Positions 27,101 to 35,753 of a stretch of DNA of 61,808 bases are shown here, one piece after another (position 1 is the stretch's first letter; each line of letters starts with the position of its first letter). The position numbers were made by a program, and so were the translations under genes. Source of the stretch: Bacteroides nordii WAL 11050 = JCM 12987 (GTDB lineage: Bacteria > Bacteroidota > Bacteroidia > Bacteroidales > Bacteroidaceae). The stretch spans positions 1 through 61,808 of the forward strand of contig BAJA01000034.1 in assembly GCA_000613465.1 (NCBI GenBank). The letters run 5' to 3'. The notes under the pieces were generated by a model, which worked only from the letters and a program-made list of their open reading frames with translations, searched no databases and was not told the origin of the DNA.

Positions 27101-29824
27101 ATGGCCGAGATGTTAGCCACCATGTACGATGCTTCGTTGGATAAAATATGGAAAGGAGATCAGAGCTTGCAGGTATTTTATAACCTCTCAGTACCTACTA
27201 CCCGTTGGATGGATGGGTATTGGGGAATGAACTCTTATAATTATTGGTTTCCGTATAAGAGCCTGAAGGTAGCTCCTATGGTATATGATCAGTTTATTGT
27301 TATTTTTTCGGGAGTTGAAGAGCTGCTTTCGGTCTATAATACGAGGCGGGGTGGAGTAAGAATACGAGGCTTAGCGAAAGCTGAATCAAATGCTCCGATG
27401 ATGTCTATGGCATATAAGCAAGCTGTCAGTGATAAAGCAGATGTTGCCTTCACAGAAGAACTGGCAGAAGGAGCAGCGGGAGAAACTCTTCCCGAGGCTA
27501 CGGAAGAACTACGTACAAACTTTGCGGAAACAGCTTTCTTCTATCCACAACTTCGGACCAATGAGCAGGGCGAAGTTTCGTTCTCATTTACTATGCCACA
27601 AAGCCTTACCCGCTGGAACTTCCGTGGATATGCCCATACTAAAGGCATGCTGACTGGAATGATCGACGGATCGGCAGTGACCAGCAAAGAGTTTATGCTG
27701 ACACCGAATCTGCCCCGTTTTGTCCGTGTAGGTGATAAGACCTCTGTTGCTGCCTCAGTAGCAAACCTTACCGGAAAGAACCTTGCCGGAACAGTCAGCT
27801 TTATTCTCTTTGATCCGATGACGGAGAAGATAATCAGTACACAGAAACAGAAGTTTGCTGTAGAAGCCGGACGTACTACAGGTGTTAATTTCTTGTTTAC
27901 CGTTACGGATAAGTATGATGTATTGGGGTGCCGTATGATTGCTGACGGTGGTTCGTTCAGTGATGGTGAACAGCATCTGTTACCGGTACTCAGTAATAAA
28001 GCCAATCTGGTAGAGACTGTGCCGATGCCTGTTCGTGGAGAAGAGACACGGGTTTTCTCACTCGATAGTTTGTTCAACGACCACAGTAAGTCGGCAACCG
28101 ACCGTCGCCTGACCATCGAGTTCACCGGTAATCCTGCCTGGTATGCAATACAGGCTTTACCTTCACTGAGCATGCCCGATAACAGTGATGCTATCTCCTG
28201 GGCTACTGCTTATTATGCAAATACATTAGCTTCGTACATTATGAACTCACAGCCGCGTATTAAAGCTGTGTTTGATAGCTGGAAACTGCAAGGTGGAACG
28301 AAAGAAACATTCCTTAGCAACCTGCAAAAGAATCAGGAAGTGAAGAATATTCTTTTGTCCGAGTCTCCCTGGGTAATGGAAGCGAAAACTGAAGAAGAGC
28401 AGAAAGAGCGTATTGCAACGTTATTCGACCTGAATAATATACGCAATAATAATATCACAGCCCTTACTCGCCTGAAGGAGCTTCAGCAGCCCGATGGTTC
28501 CTGGGCATGGTACAAAGGAATGAATGGCAGCCGGTATATCACCAATTATATTGTAGAGTTGAATGCCCGTCTTGCCATGCTGACTGGTAAACCATTGGAG
28601 GGAGATGCTTTGGTTATGCAGCGTACTGCTCTCAGCTTCCTCAATAAAGAAGCGCTGGAAGAGTATAAAAATATCCGTAAGGCAGAGAAGAATGGCGATA
28701 AAGTGAAAGGGCTTTCTGCTTCAGCATTGAAATATCTCTACCTTATTGCTATTTCCGGTGAGCAGATCCCACTTGCAGATAATAAGACAGCTTACGATTA
28801 CTTCCTTTCAAAAGTTACGGAAACGCTGACTACCCGTTCTATGACTGATAAGGCACTTGCTGCCATTGTTCTGGAGAAGGCCGGACATAAGAAAGAAGCA
28901 TTGGAGTTCATTGCCTCTTTGAAGGAGTTTTTGACAAAGACGGATGAACAGGGTATGTTCTTTGCTTTCAATGAGAATCCGCATTCATGGGGCGGTTTGC
29001 AAATCCCGGCACATGTGATGGTGATGGAAGCCCTTGAACTTGTTTCCGGCGATTCGTCAACGGTAGAAGAAATGAAACTCTGGCTTTTGAAACAGAAACA
29101 GACACAGGCATGGGACTCTCCGGTGACTACGGCAGATGCTGTTTATGCATTGTTGCAAGGTGGTACCAATCTGCTCGAAAGTCAGGGAGATGTACGTATT
29201 GTTATTGCCAATGAAGTGCTGGAAACACTTTCACCTGCCAAGACAACCGTTCCCGGATTAGGATATATCAAGAAGACATTTACTGATAAGAAGGTGGTAG
29301 ACGCCCGTAAAGTAACTGTTGAGAAAAGAGATGCCGGAATAGCCTGGGGAGCTGTTTATGCACAATATCAGGAAGATATGAGCCAGGTGAAACAGCAGGG
29401 TGGCGAATTGAATGTAGATAAGAAACTGTATGTAGAACGTCTGGTGAATAACGTTCGTCAGTTGCAGCCTGTTACAGCCGGTACGGAACTTGCTGTTGGC
29501 GACAAGGTTATTTCACGTTTGACGATTCGCCTGGATCGCCCGATGGATTTCATCCAACTGAAAGATCAGCGTGCTGCTTGCTTTGAACCTATGGAAACGC
29601 TTTCCGGTTATCGTTGGAACAATGGATTTGGATATTATGTCGATATAAAAGATGCATCTACCAATTTCTTCTTCGACGGATTGGGTAAGGGAGTCTTTGT
29701 ATTGGAATACAGCTACCGTGTCAGTCGTTCCGGAACGTATGAAACCGGATTGGCAACGCTCCAGAGTGCTTATGCTCCGGAGTATGTTTCCCACTCCGCT
29801 TCAATGAAAGTGACGGTGAAATAA
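24155..29824 (+). CDS. Alpha-2-macroglobulin-like protein lacking the thioester
   Basis: Giant exported protein, 1889 residues, with a signal peptide ending in ANAQ. An N-terminal helical region of about 330 residues is followed by several macroglobulin beta-sandwiches (LTDRLLYRPGQTVYVKGIAY marks MG2). The A2M core has PQLRTNEQGEVSFSFTMPQS and LPRFVRVGDKTSVAASVAN, then an alpha-alpha barrel (about 1340-1700) and a C-terminal receptor-binding-like domain. At the start of the barrel, where thioester forms have CxEQ, this protein has LPSLSMPDNSDAISW. Covalent trapping is therefore not possible. Such bacterial forms are proposed to guard the cell envelope against proteases. No pbpC neighbour is present. 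Confidence 0.87.
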   Translation: MRIKQICMMVLLALGVAPWANAQTFDKLWKQVDQAEQKSLPQTVIQLTNEIYKKAETEKNSPQMLKAYTWRMKYREMLTPDSFYVSLNGLEQWAKTAEKPMDRAVLNSLIAGIYSDYASRNRWQIFQRPNIVDETPSADIREWSGNMFVQQVMQHTTEALKDKELLLATSARIYIPFVELGDASEYYRHDMLHLLGSRGVDALRNVNGLDKDSVVNAGIENIYQEMLDTYKRVNMDDGYVLTMLNYLDWRRNSDNTFVPYRAPQKLIGLTQDPYLAGLDKLRTEFKSHDICAEVYLAKARYAIEKGQQAMALQICDEAVRLYPGYKRINALKNLKLEILNPALYVRADEVVYPGADMKLIVNHKNLDGFTVRLYQEKKLVAEEHYSLLRPENYQEQDTVFTFKAPAEGSYVMRIVPDSKARENSESKLNVTCFKVLTLRLPGDQYEVVALDCMSGQPVEGALITLYTNDEKKLTEFTTNAEGKAKFPYKREYRYLTATKGQDMAMPLQGIYGGNYTYYADNKPTDYVKLLTDRLLYRPGQTVYVKGIAYEQQPDTANVLANRTYTLTLTDANRQEVGRRELRTNEFGSFATDFTLPAACMNGTFTLSTEKGTTTIRVEEYKRPTFDITFDKLTGSYSLGDKVEVKGAVKTFSGVSLQDLPVNYTVTRFLRFGWRGVQTGVEPIASGSVLLNEDGQFTVPVLLEGDKKMDLGYYVFRIDATVTNLAGETQTSSYNVSVGNRSMTLGANIQNPLCKDDSIRLTFIATNLDGQPVSVEGTYKLYPVADGAKSEDVIKGTPAFTGTFVSNKETLLPGWASVPSGEYLLVMSAKDDQGREVTNKEEVILFSTADKRPPVNIPVWYYAENTSFDAAHPAVFYLGTSKKDAYVMMNLFSGNTMLESRILRLSDSIERFEFPYKESYGNGLSATFCFVKDGGVNQQTVRMTKRLPDKTLTMKWEVFRDKLRPGQEEEWKLTIKTPQGMPAMAEMLATMYDASLDKIWKGDQSLQVFYNLSVPTTRWMDGYWGMNSYNYWFPYKSLKVAPMVYDQFIVIFSGVEELLSVYNTRRGGVRIRGLAKAESNAPMMSMAYKQAVSDKADVAFTEELAEGAAGETLPEATEELRTNFAETAFFYPQLRTNEQGEVSFSFTMPQSLTRWNFRGYAHTKGMLTGMIDGSAVTSKEFMLTPNLPRFVRVGDKTSVAASVANLTGKNLAGTVSFILFDPMTEKIISTQKQKFAVEAGRTTGVNFLFTVTDKYDVLGCRMIADGGSFSDGEQHLLPVLSNKANLVETVPMPVRGEETRVFSLDSLFNDHSKSATDRRLTIEFTGNPAWYAIQALPSLSMPDNSDAISWATAYYANTLASYIMNSQPRIKAVFDSWKLQGGTKETFLSNLQKNQEVKNILLSESPWVMEAKTEEEQKERIATLFDLNNIRNNNITALTRLKELQQPDGSWAWYKGMNGSRYITNYIVELNARLAMLTGKPLEGDALVMQRTALSFLNKEALEEYKNIRKAEKNGDKVKGLSASALKYLYLIAISGEQIPLADNKTAYDYFLSKVTETLTTRSMTDKALAAIVLEKAGHKKEALEFIASLKEFLTKTDEQGMFFAFNENPHSWGGLQIPAHVMVMEALELVSGDSSTVEEMKLWLLKQKQTQAWDSPVTTADAVYALLQGGTNLLESQGDVRIVIANEVLETLSPAKTTVPGLGYIKKTFTDKKVVDARKVTVEKRDAGIAWGAVYAQYQEDMSQVKQQGGELNVDKKLYVERLVNNVRQLQPVTAGTELAVGDKVISRLTIRLDRPMDFIQLKDQRAACFEPMETLSGYRWNNGFGYYVDIKDASTNFFFDGLGKGVFVLEYSYRVSRSGTYETGLATLQSAYAPEYVSHSASMKVTVK

Positions 29825-29874
29825 GTGCTGATTCGAAGACGGTTGCACTTATTATAAAATATTGATTGTATTGG

Positions 29875-29964
29875 AACGTAGATTAACACAGATTTTCGCA
29901 AAGAATATGATAGAGAAAGAGTCGTAATTTCTTGTCTTTGCGTCAATCTGCGTTAATTTGCGTT
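29875..29964. repeat. CGCAGATT-type inverted repeat, imperfect copy
   Basis: A 29-nt arm at 29875-29903 pairs with 29936-29964 at about 24 positions. It shares the CAGATT, TTCGCAAAG and ATCTGCG words with larger copies at 43095-43172 and 52132-52199. It lies just after the macroglobulin gene and may slow or end transcription. A half copy of the AATCACTAA repeat lies at about 29990-30014. Confidence 0.6.
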
Positions 29965-30056
29965 TTGTCGTTATAACAGCGCAGCCTGCTAATCACTAAA
30001 CCGCTAATCACTATTAATATTCCTTTCAATCCGTTCCATATCTCGTCGAAAACTCC

Positions 30057-30064
30057 TACATTTG
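30057..30064 (+). promoter_or_regulatory. -7 element TACATTTG for the DUF1573 gene
   Basis: TACATTTG fits TAnnTTTG exactly and precedes ATG 30089 by 25 bp, a normal short Bacteroides leader. I see no good -33 box. Confidence 0.4.
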
Positions 30065-30088
30065 TGCTTCAAATATAATATATAAAGC

Positions 30089-31156
30089 ATGAAACGCAGT
30101 ATACTCTCTATATTAACTGTTTTTATTATTACTTTGTCTGCCATTGCCCAACCCCGTCTTTCGTCCAATAAAGAGACGCATAACTTTGGGCAAATTGAAT
30201 GGAAACATCCTGTAACTGTAGAATATACCATTACCAATACCGGAGATAAACCATTGGTACTGACCAATGTCACTACATCTTGTGCCTGTTCGGTTGCCGA
30301 TTGGACGAAAAAGCCGATTGCTCCCGGCGAGAAAGGTACTGTCAGTGCAACTTTTGATGCCAAAGCCCTTGGTCATTTTGAAAAAACGGTTGGTATTTAC
30401 AGCAATGCACAACCCAGTCTGGTATATCTGAAATTTGTAGGTGAAGTGGTGCAGGAAGTTACGGATTTTGCAAAAACACATCCCTACGCCATTGGCTCTA
30501 TTCGTTTGGACCGTACCGAATTTGATTTTCCGGATGCACACCGGGGAGAAAAACCTACCATTACGTTCAGTGTAGTGAATTTGTCGGACCGTCCTTACGA
30601 ACCTGTACTGATGCATCTTCCTCCTTACCTGAAAATGGAAAGAACGCCGGATGTGGTTCTGAAAGGAAAGAAAGGAAAGATTAAACTAACGCTTGATACG
30701 AAACAACTCACGGATCTTGGCCTGACACAGACTTCTGTCTATCTGGCTCGTTTTGCCGGCGATAAGGTGAGCGAGGAGAATGAGATTCCTGTTTCGGCTA
30801 TTCTTCTCCCGGACTTCTCGGGTATGACCATGCAGGATAGCCTGAATGCACCTGCCATCCGCTTGTCTGAAGCCAACATTGACCTCAGTGCCCGGTTGGC
30901 TAAGAAGAACAAAGCTTCTCATGATATTGTTATTACCAATACAGGTAAAGCACCTTTGCAGATCAATAAATTGCAGGTATTCAATTCCTCGGTAGGAGTG
31001 AGCCTGAAAAAGACGGTTCTTCAACCGGGTGCAAGTACCAAGCTGCGGGTTACCATTCATAAAAAGAATACAGGCAAGAAGAAACATCACTTGCGTATTC
31101 TGATGATCACGAATGACCCGGCACGACCGAAAGTAGAAATTAATATAAAACGATAA
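30089..31156 (+). CDS. DUF1573 exported protein
   Basis: A 355-residue exported protein. A signal peptide ending in AIAQ precedes a DUF1573 domain (HNFGQIEWKHPVTVEYTITN, then TTSCACSVADWTKKPIAPGE), an Ig-like fold of the ASH/MSP type. Two further Ig-like domains follow, the last with VITNTGKAPLQINKLQV. The double Cys in TSCAC is typical of the family. The function is not known. It lies 18 bp before meaB, which may simply be co-transcription. Confidence 0.83.
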   Translation: MKRSILSILTVFIITLSAIAQPRLSSNKETHNFGQIEWKHPVTVEYTITNTGDKPLVLTNVTTSCACSVADWTKKPIAPGEKGTVSATFDAKALGHFEKTVGIYSNAQPSLVYLKFVGEVVQEVTDFAKTHPYAIGSIRLDRTEFDFPDAHRGEKPTITFSVVNLSDRPYEPVLMHLPPYLKMERTPDVVLKGKKGKIKLTLDTKQLTDLGLTQTSVYLARFAGDKVSEENEIPVSAILLPDFSGMTMQDSLNAPAIRLSEANIDLSARLAKKNKASHDIVITNTGKAPLQINKLQVFNSSVGVSLKKTVLQPGASTKLRVTIHKKNTGKKKHHLRILMITNDPARPKVEINIKR

Positions 31157-31174
31157 CCCCTAAATATCATTACC

Positions 31175-32269
31175 ATGGAACATCCGGAAAACAGCGAAGA
31201 GTACAAAGGACTGGTTGTCAACAAAGGTATTGAGCAGCCCTCATCGGTAAATCCTTATCTGAAACGTAAACCGAAGAAGCGCCAGCCCACTGTAGCAGAA
31301 TTTGTGGAGGGTATCGTGCAGGGAAATATAACGATCCTCAGTCAGGCAGTGACCTTGGTGGAAAGCGTGAAGCCCGAACATCAGGTTATAGCCCAGGAAG
31401 TGATAGAAAAATGTCTGCCATTTTCCGGAAACTCCATTCGGGTAGGGATTAGTGGTGTACCCGGTGCCGGAAAGAGTACTTCAATTGATGTCTTTGGCCT
31501 GCATGTGCTCGAAAAGGGAGGTAAGCTGGCTGTGTTGGCTATCGACCCGAGTAGTGAGCGTAGTAAAGGGAGTATTTTAGGGGATAAGACCCGTATGGAA
31601 CAATTGTCCGTACATCCCAATTCGTTTATTCGTCCCAGTCCTTCAGCGGGTTCGTTGGGTGGTGTAGCGCGAAAAACCCGTGAAACGATCATTCTTTGTG
31701 AAGCCGCCGGTTTCGATAAGATTTTTGTAGAGACAGTGGGAGTGGGGCAGAGTGAAACGGCTGTGCACTCTATGGTAGATTTCTTCCTGTTGATTCAGTT
31801 GGCAGGCACAGGTGATGAACTTCAAGGTATTAAGCGCGGTATCATGGAAATGGCGGACGGCATTGTTATCAACAAAGCTGACGGAAATAATATAGACAAA
31901 GCGAACTTGGCTGCCTCCCAATTCCGCAATGCTTTGCATCTTTTTCCGGCTCCCGACTCTGGCTGGACACCACAGGTCTTGACGTATTCCGGTTTCTATA
32001 ATATAGGTGTGAAAGAGATATGGGATATGGTTTATGAATACATCGACTTTGTGAAAGCGAACGGATACTTTGAGTATCGACGCAATGAGCAGAGTAAATA
32101 CTGGATGTATGAAAGTATTAATGAGCAGCTTCGCGATAGTTTTTATCATAATGCTAAGATAGAATCGATGCTATATGAAAAAGAACAACAAGTGCTTGGC
32201 GGTAATCTGACCTCTTTTATAGCAGCAAAGACATTATTGGATACCTATTTTGAGGAATTGAGAAAATAG
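31175..32269 (+). CDS. meaB: Methylmalonyl-CoA mutase chaperone GTPase MeaB
   Basis: Cytoplasmic G3E-family GTPase (MeaB/ArgK), 364 residues, which protects and reloads adenosylcobalamin-dependent methylmalonyl-CoA mutase in the succinate-propionate pathway. A Walker A motif GVPGAGKST lies at about residue 93. The family signature DPSSERSKGSILGDKTRM is followed by ETVGVGQSE and the base-specificity motif NKADG. Length and motif order match the family. The mutase genes themselves are not in this window. ATG 31175 lies 18 bp after the DUF1573 gene. Confidence 0.93.
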   Translation: MEHPENSEEYKGLVVNKGIEQPSSVNPYLKRKPKKRQPTVAEFVEGIVQGNITILSQAVTLVESVKPEHQVIAQEVIEKCLPFSGNSIRVGISGVPGAGKSTSIDVFGLHVLEKGGKLAVLAIDPSSERSKGSILGDKTRMEQLSVHPNSFIRPSPSAGSLGGVARKTRETIILCEAAGFDKIFVETVGVGQSETAVHSMVDFFLLIQLAGTGDELQGIKRGIMEMADGIVINKADGNNIDKANLAASQFRNALHLFPAPDSGWTPQVLTYSGFYNIGVKEIWDMVYEYIDFVKANGYFEYRRNEQSKYWMYESINEQLRDSFYHNAKIESMLYEKEQQVLGGNLTSFIAAKTLLDTYFEELRK

Positions 32270-32336
32270 GGATATTTATTCACTTTTTATCTGTCATCTT
32301 TCGCTCTTGGGTGGGGCTTTTTTGAAAAGGAAATTG

Positions 32337-32344
32337 TACCTTTG
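32337..32344 (+). promoter_or_regulatory. -7 element TACCTTTG for the ThrE gene
   Basis: TACCTTTG fits TAnnTTTG and lies about 40 bp before ATG 32383. An upstream TTTG at 32321 is too close to be a standard -33 box. Confidence 0.4.
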
Positions 32345-32382
32345 TGCTCCTAAAAGAATAATATCATTTATATATACAAAAG

Positions 32383-33735
32383 ATGACGAATAATAATGTA
32401 ATTGAGCAGGAAGAAGCTCTGTTGCTGAGGCGTAAACTTGACTTGTTGCTCCGTACCGGTAAATTGTTGGTAGAAAGTGCTGCGGATACAAACCGGATTG
32501 TGCGTAATATGAAGCGTGTAGCTGCTTATTTGGGGTTGCCGGAAGATAAACTTCATATTGATGTAAGTTATACAATGCTGGTTGTGAATGTCAGTGACGA
32601 GGCGCACTCTTTCTCTAAATTTCAGAAGTGTGAGAAGCATGGTATTAATATGACGGCTATTTCTGAAGTTAGTAAACTATCCTGGCGGGCTATTGAACAT
32701 GATTATTCTTTGGATCAGTATGAAGAAGAACTGGAGAAAATCTGCTCCCGTCCGCGTAATTACATTCCTTATCTGGTAGCCATTGGTGCAGGTTTTGCCT
32801 GCGGAGGTTTTTGCAAGTTGTTTGGCTGTGACTGGATGGCTTTCTTGCTGGCTTCTGTTTGTGCTTTTGTTGGTTTCCGTGTCCGTGCTCGATGCATGGA
32901 GTTTGGTATCAATGTATATATGAGTATTGCCATTGCGGCTTTTGTTTCTACTTGTCTGGCTTATGCCTCTTCGTTTAGCGGACTTTCATCTACTCCTTAT
33001 CATCCGCTTTTGGCCTGTGCTTTGTTTATTGTTCCGGGTGTTCCGTTGATCAACTTTGTGGACGATATGATAGACAATTATCTGTTAGTGGGTATCACGC
33101 GTGCTGCTAATACTGCTATGATGGTGGGTGCTATGGCTTTCGGTATTGTTCTTGCCATCCGTTTGTGTGTGATGGAGGATGTCAGCATTGATAAAAAGTT
33201 CAGTGAATTGAGTATGATTCCCCATGATCCTTATTATGTATACGCGATTGCTGCCGCAATTGCCGCAATGGGTTTCTCTATGATATTCAACATTCAGCGT
33301 CGTTTGCTTTGGGTGGTAGCCATAGGCGGTATCATAGCTGTGTGTACACGTAATTTCGTGAATTTCGAATTAGGTTTCGGACCGGTGATCGGTTCGTTTA
33401 TGGGTAGTTTTGTAGTTAGTCTGATAGCCGTGAAAGCCGTTCATTGGTTTCATGTGCCCAACCACGTATTGACCATTCCTTCCGTCATCCCTATGATTCC
33501 CGGTGTATTGATGTATCGTTCTTTGCTGGGACTTATCGGCATGCACGGTGTAGTAGGTGAAGTAACAGTTGCCTTTTACAACGGTATCAATTCTGCTCTT
33601 ATTATTCTTTGCATAGCTTTAGGCGTAGCTGTCCCTAACATTTTTGCCCGTCGTTATATTGCCAAAGACCGCCAGAAATTCCTGGAAGAAGAACTGGCAA
33701 AGAGAAAGGCGAGGGGAAAATTTATAGAATGGTGA
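32383..33735 (+). CDS. ThrE-family threonine/serine exporter
   Basis: A 450-residue inner-membrane protein of the ThrE family. A soluble N-terminal domain of about 120 residues opens with LLLRTGKLLVESAADTNRI. Ten or so hydrophobic segments follow in two halves, the DUF1212 (ThrE) part and the ThrE_2-like part (HVLTIPSVIPMIPGVLMYRS). Here both halves are fused in one chain, as in Corynebacterium ThrE; in other bacteria they can be split. Export of threonine or serine is the family role. The gene is convergent with an EamA gene across a palindromic repeat. Confidence 0.87.
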   Translation: MTNNNVIEQEEALLLRRKLDLLLRTGKLLVESAADTNRIVRNMKRVAAYLGLPEDKLHIDVSYTMLVVNVSDEAHSFSKFQKCEKHGINMTAISEVSKLSWRAIEHDYSLDQYEEELEKICSRPRNYIPYLVAIGAGFACGGFCKLFGCDWMAFLLASVCAFVGFRVRARCMEFGINVYMSIAIAAFVSTCLAYASSFSGLSSTPYHPLLACALFIVPGVPLINFVDDMIDNYLLVGITRAANTAMMVGAMAFGIVLAIRLCVMEDVSIDKKFSELSMIPHDPYYVYAIAAAIAAMGFSMIFNIQRRLLWVVAIGGIIAVCTRNFVNFELGFGPVIGSFMGSFVVSLIAVKAVHWFHVPNHVLTIPSVIPMIPGVLMYRSLLGLIGMHGVVGEVTVAFYNGINSALIILCIALGVAVPNIFARRYIAKDRQKFLEEELAKRKARGKFIEW

Positions 33736-33814
33736 TGAGTGATTAGTGGTTAGTGATGAGTGGTTAATGATAAAGCGCAGCCACTAATCACTCATCACTA
33801 ATCGTTAATCACTA
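33732..33814. repeat. TTAGTG/CACTAA palindromic element between convergent genes
   Basis: Repeated GTGATTAGTG-like words (33732-33770) face AATCACTAA-like words (33782-33814) across a GCGCAGCC centre. The same family recurs at 41491-41605, 58238-58330 and 61725-61808. It could form a bidirectional terminator here, as it separates two convergent genes and touches both ends. Confidence 0.7.
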
Positions 33815-34726
33815 TAATCCTCCTTCCTTTTCCAAATCCGCCCTCGACTTGCTTTGTGTCACGATGTATACACCCAGAAATACCAGACCGATGGCGATTC
33901 CCTTTTGCCAGCCAAAGGTACCGATACCCATGACTACTGCTGCGATAGACGCGATGATTGGCTGTACATAGTTGTACATACTTACCACTGTGGGACGGAG
34001 TAACTTCTGTGCTGTCATTACGCAGATGTAAGCGATGAAGCTTCCTCCCAATACTACATATAAAACTTGCCAGACGGCGGGTACGGAAATCGTGCTCCAT
34101 TCAATTGCTGCCACATCCTGATAAGAGAATGGGATGTAGCACATAGAAGCATAAATGAACATCCATTTATTGATGGTAACAGCAGAATATTGCTGGGTAA
34201 GTCCTTTGAATACAGTTAGGTAGATAGAGAAACTAAGTTGTGCCAACAGGCAGAGCAGGTCTCCCCAGATACTACTATTGGCATCTCCTGAAGTCTGACT
34301 GCCTAAGATAAGTATCAATGCTCCCATTGCTCCGACAAAGATACCTAATACTTTCTTGTTCGTAACCGGTTCTTTCAGATAGATGGCGGCTACAATCATT
34401 GTGATGATAGGCAGAGTGGTAGTCACAATAGAGGCGTCAATAGGAGAGGTCAATGACAATCCGAAGATGAAAACTCCCTGATTAAATACCAATGCAAACA
34501 AGGATGCAAAGAATATTTTGAGCATATCCTTATGATTCACATGTTCCTGCTTGCAGAACATGGAGAGTATCCAGAAAGCGGCAGCTGCCCCCACCATTCG
34601 AAAAGTAGTGACCGAAAGAGCTGAAAACTCTTGCAAAGCAAATTTTCCGATGGGAGCCATTAGTCCCCACATCACATTGGCAGTAAGAGCAAACAGATGT
34701 CCTTGTACGTTCTTGTTGATATTCAT
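33812..34726 (-). CDS. EamA/DMT-family transporter
   Basis: Inner-membrane transporter of the drug/metabolite superfamily, 304 residues, with ten hydrophobic helices in two EamA repeats. The first repeat starts LFALTANVMWGLMAPIGK; the second contains LCLLAQLSFSIYLTVFKG. ATG 34726 is chosen because it follows a good minus-strand -7 element at 34757-34764 and removes 17 polar residues from the longest possible frame. The substrate cannot be told from sequence; amino acids and related metabolites are common in the family. Confidence 0.87.
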   Translation of the reverse strand: MNINKNVQGHLFALTANVMWGLMAPIGKFALQEFSALSVTTFRMVGAAAAFWILSMFCKQEHVNHKDMLKIFFASLFALVFNQGVFIFGLSLTSPIDASIVTTTLPIITMIVAAIYLKEPVTNKKVLGIFVGAMGALILILGSQTSGDANSSIWGDLLCLLAQLSFSIYLTVFKGLTQQYSAVTINKWMFIYASMCYIPFSYQDVAAIEWSTISVPAVWQVLYVVLGGSFIAYICVMTAQKLLRPTVVSMYNYVQPIIASIAAVVMGIGTFGWQKGIAIGLVFLGVYIVTQSKSRADLEKEGGL

Positions 34727-34756
34727 CTTTTTAGTGACCTTTATTGAAAACTGCTG

Positions 34757-34764
34757 CAAAGGTA
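34757..34764 (-). promoter_or_regulatory. -7 element for the EamA gene
   Basis: Read on the minus strand this is TACCTTTG, an exact TAnnTTTG match 30 bp before ATG 34726. It overlaps the region of the divergent plus-strand promoter at 34788. Confidence 0.45.
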
Positions 34765-34787
34765 ACCAATTTATCATTTGAATTGTT

Positions 34788-34795
34788 TATATTTG
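34788..34795 (+). promoter_or_regulatory. -7 element TATATTTG for the ATPase gene
   Basis: TATATTTG fits TAnnTTTG and lies 23 bp before ATG 34819. With the EamA element it makes a compact divergent promoter region. Confidence 0.42.
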
Positions 34796-34818
34796 CCTTG
34801 ATATAAAGTAAGAATAGC

Positions 34819-35652
34819 ATGGAAAAACAAGCCAAATATATCCGGCGTATTGAAATAAAAGGGTTGTGGAAACGGTTTAATATTGCCTGGGACCTGCGTC
34901 CCGACGTGAATATCCTTTCCGGCATCAATGGGGTTGGTAAAACAACGATCCTGAACCGTTCCGTAGGTTATCTGGAAGATCTTTCCGGTGAGATGAAGAA
35001 CGGAATGAAAGACGGGGTAGATATTTACTTTGATGATCCCGAAGCTACTTATATTCCTTATGATGTAATCCGTAGTTATGACCGCCCTCTTATCATGGGC
35101 GATTTTACTGCCCGGATGGCTGATAAGAATGTAAAGTCTGAACTTGATTGGCAGCTCTATCTCTTACAACGCCGTTATCTGGATTATCAGGTGAATATAG
35201 GCAATAAAATGATTGAACTTCTAGCCGGTAATGATGAAGAAGAGCGGAAGAGGGCAGCTACTTTATCGTTGGCTAAAAAGCGCTTTCAGGATCAGATAGA
35301 TGAACTGTTCAGCTATACCCGGAAGAAAATAGACCGGAGGCGGAATGATATTGCTTTTTATCAGGACGGTGAGCTCTTATTGCCCTATAAACTCTCTTCC
35401 GGCGAAAAACAGATGCTTGTTATCTTGCTGACTGTATTGGTACAGGACAATGAACATTATGTTCTTTTCATGGATGAGCCGGAAGCCTCGCTCCACATCG
35501 AGTGGCAACAGAAGCTTATCGCTATGATTCGTGAACTGAATCCCAATGTACAAATAATACTGACCACTCATTCGCCTGCCCTCATTATGGAAGGCTGGCT
35601 CAATGCTGTCACCGAAGTAACCGATATTACAACGAATGTAGTTGACAATTGA
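34819..35652 (+). CDS. AAA/ABC-type ATPase, PARIS AriA-like
   Basis: A 277-residue cytoplasmic ATPase of the AAA_15/AAA_21 (SMC/OLD-like) group. Walker A is GINGVGKTT at about residues 34-42. The signature LSSGEKQML, Walker B LFMDEPEAS and the H-loop TTHSPAL follow. A middle insertion of about 110 residues is charged and helical. The next gene encodes a DUF4435 protein with a TOPRIM-like acidic pattern. That combination is the make-up of the phage-defence system PARIS (AriA with AriB). This ATPase looks short for that role, and the neighbours are housekeeping genes, so the assignment is a hypothesis. Confidence 0.75.
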   Translation: MEKQAKYIRRIEIKGLWKRFNIAWDLRPDVNILSGINGVGKTTILNRSVGYLEDLSGEMKNGMKDGVDIYFDDPEATYIPYDVIRSYDRPLIMGDFTARMADKNVKSELDWQLYLLQRRYLDYQVNIGNKMIELLAGNDEEERKRAATLSLAKKRFQDQIDELFSYTRKKIDRRRNDIAFYQDGELLLPYKLSSGEKQMLVILLTVLVQDNEHYVLFMDEPEASLHIEWQQKLIAMIRELNPNVQIILTTHSPALIMEGWLNAVTEVTDITTNVVDN

Positions 35653-35745
35653 CAGTTGACAGTTGACAATTGACAGTTGATAGTTGACAATTGAGAATAC
35701 AGAGTAATTTCAATCGTAAATAGTAAATCGTCCAATCGTAAATCT
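35653..35745. repeat. TTGACAATTGACAG and AATCGTAAAT tandem repeats
   Basis: From 35642 TTGACAATTGACAGTTGACAG-like words repeat in tandem, followed from about 35711 by AATCGTAAATAGTAAATCG words that recur at 55245, 57572 and 59941. The block fills the gap between the ATPase and DUF4435 genes. It looks like nested intergenic repeat elements. Confidence 0.65.
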
Positions 35746-35753
35746 CACATGGC

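Noticed and set aside
27541..28173. Antisense open frame of 210 codons in the macroglobulin gene
   Set aside because: It is a shadow of a clear long gene on the other strand; its residues show no domain pattern.
30000..30040. Full TTAGTG/CACTAA element before the DUF1573 gene
   Set aside because: Only right-arm words are present (CTAATCACTAA, twice); no facing arm is seen, so I mention it only as a half copy.
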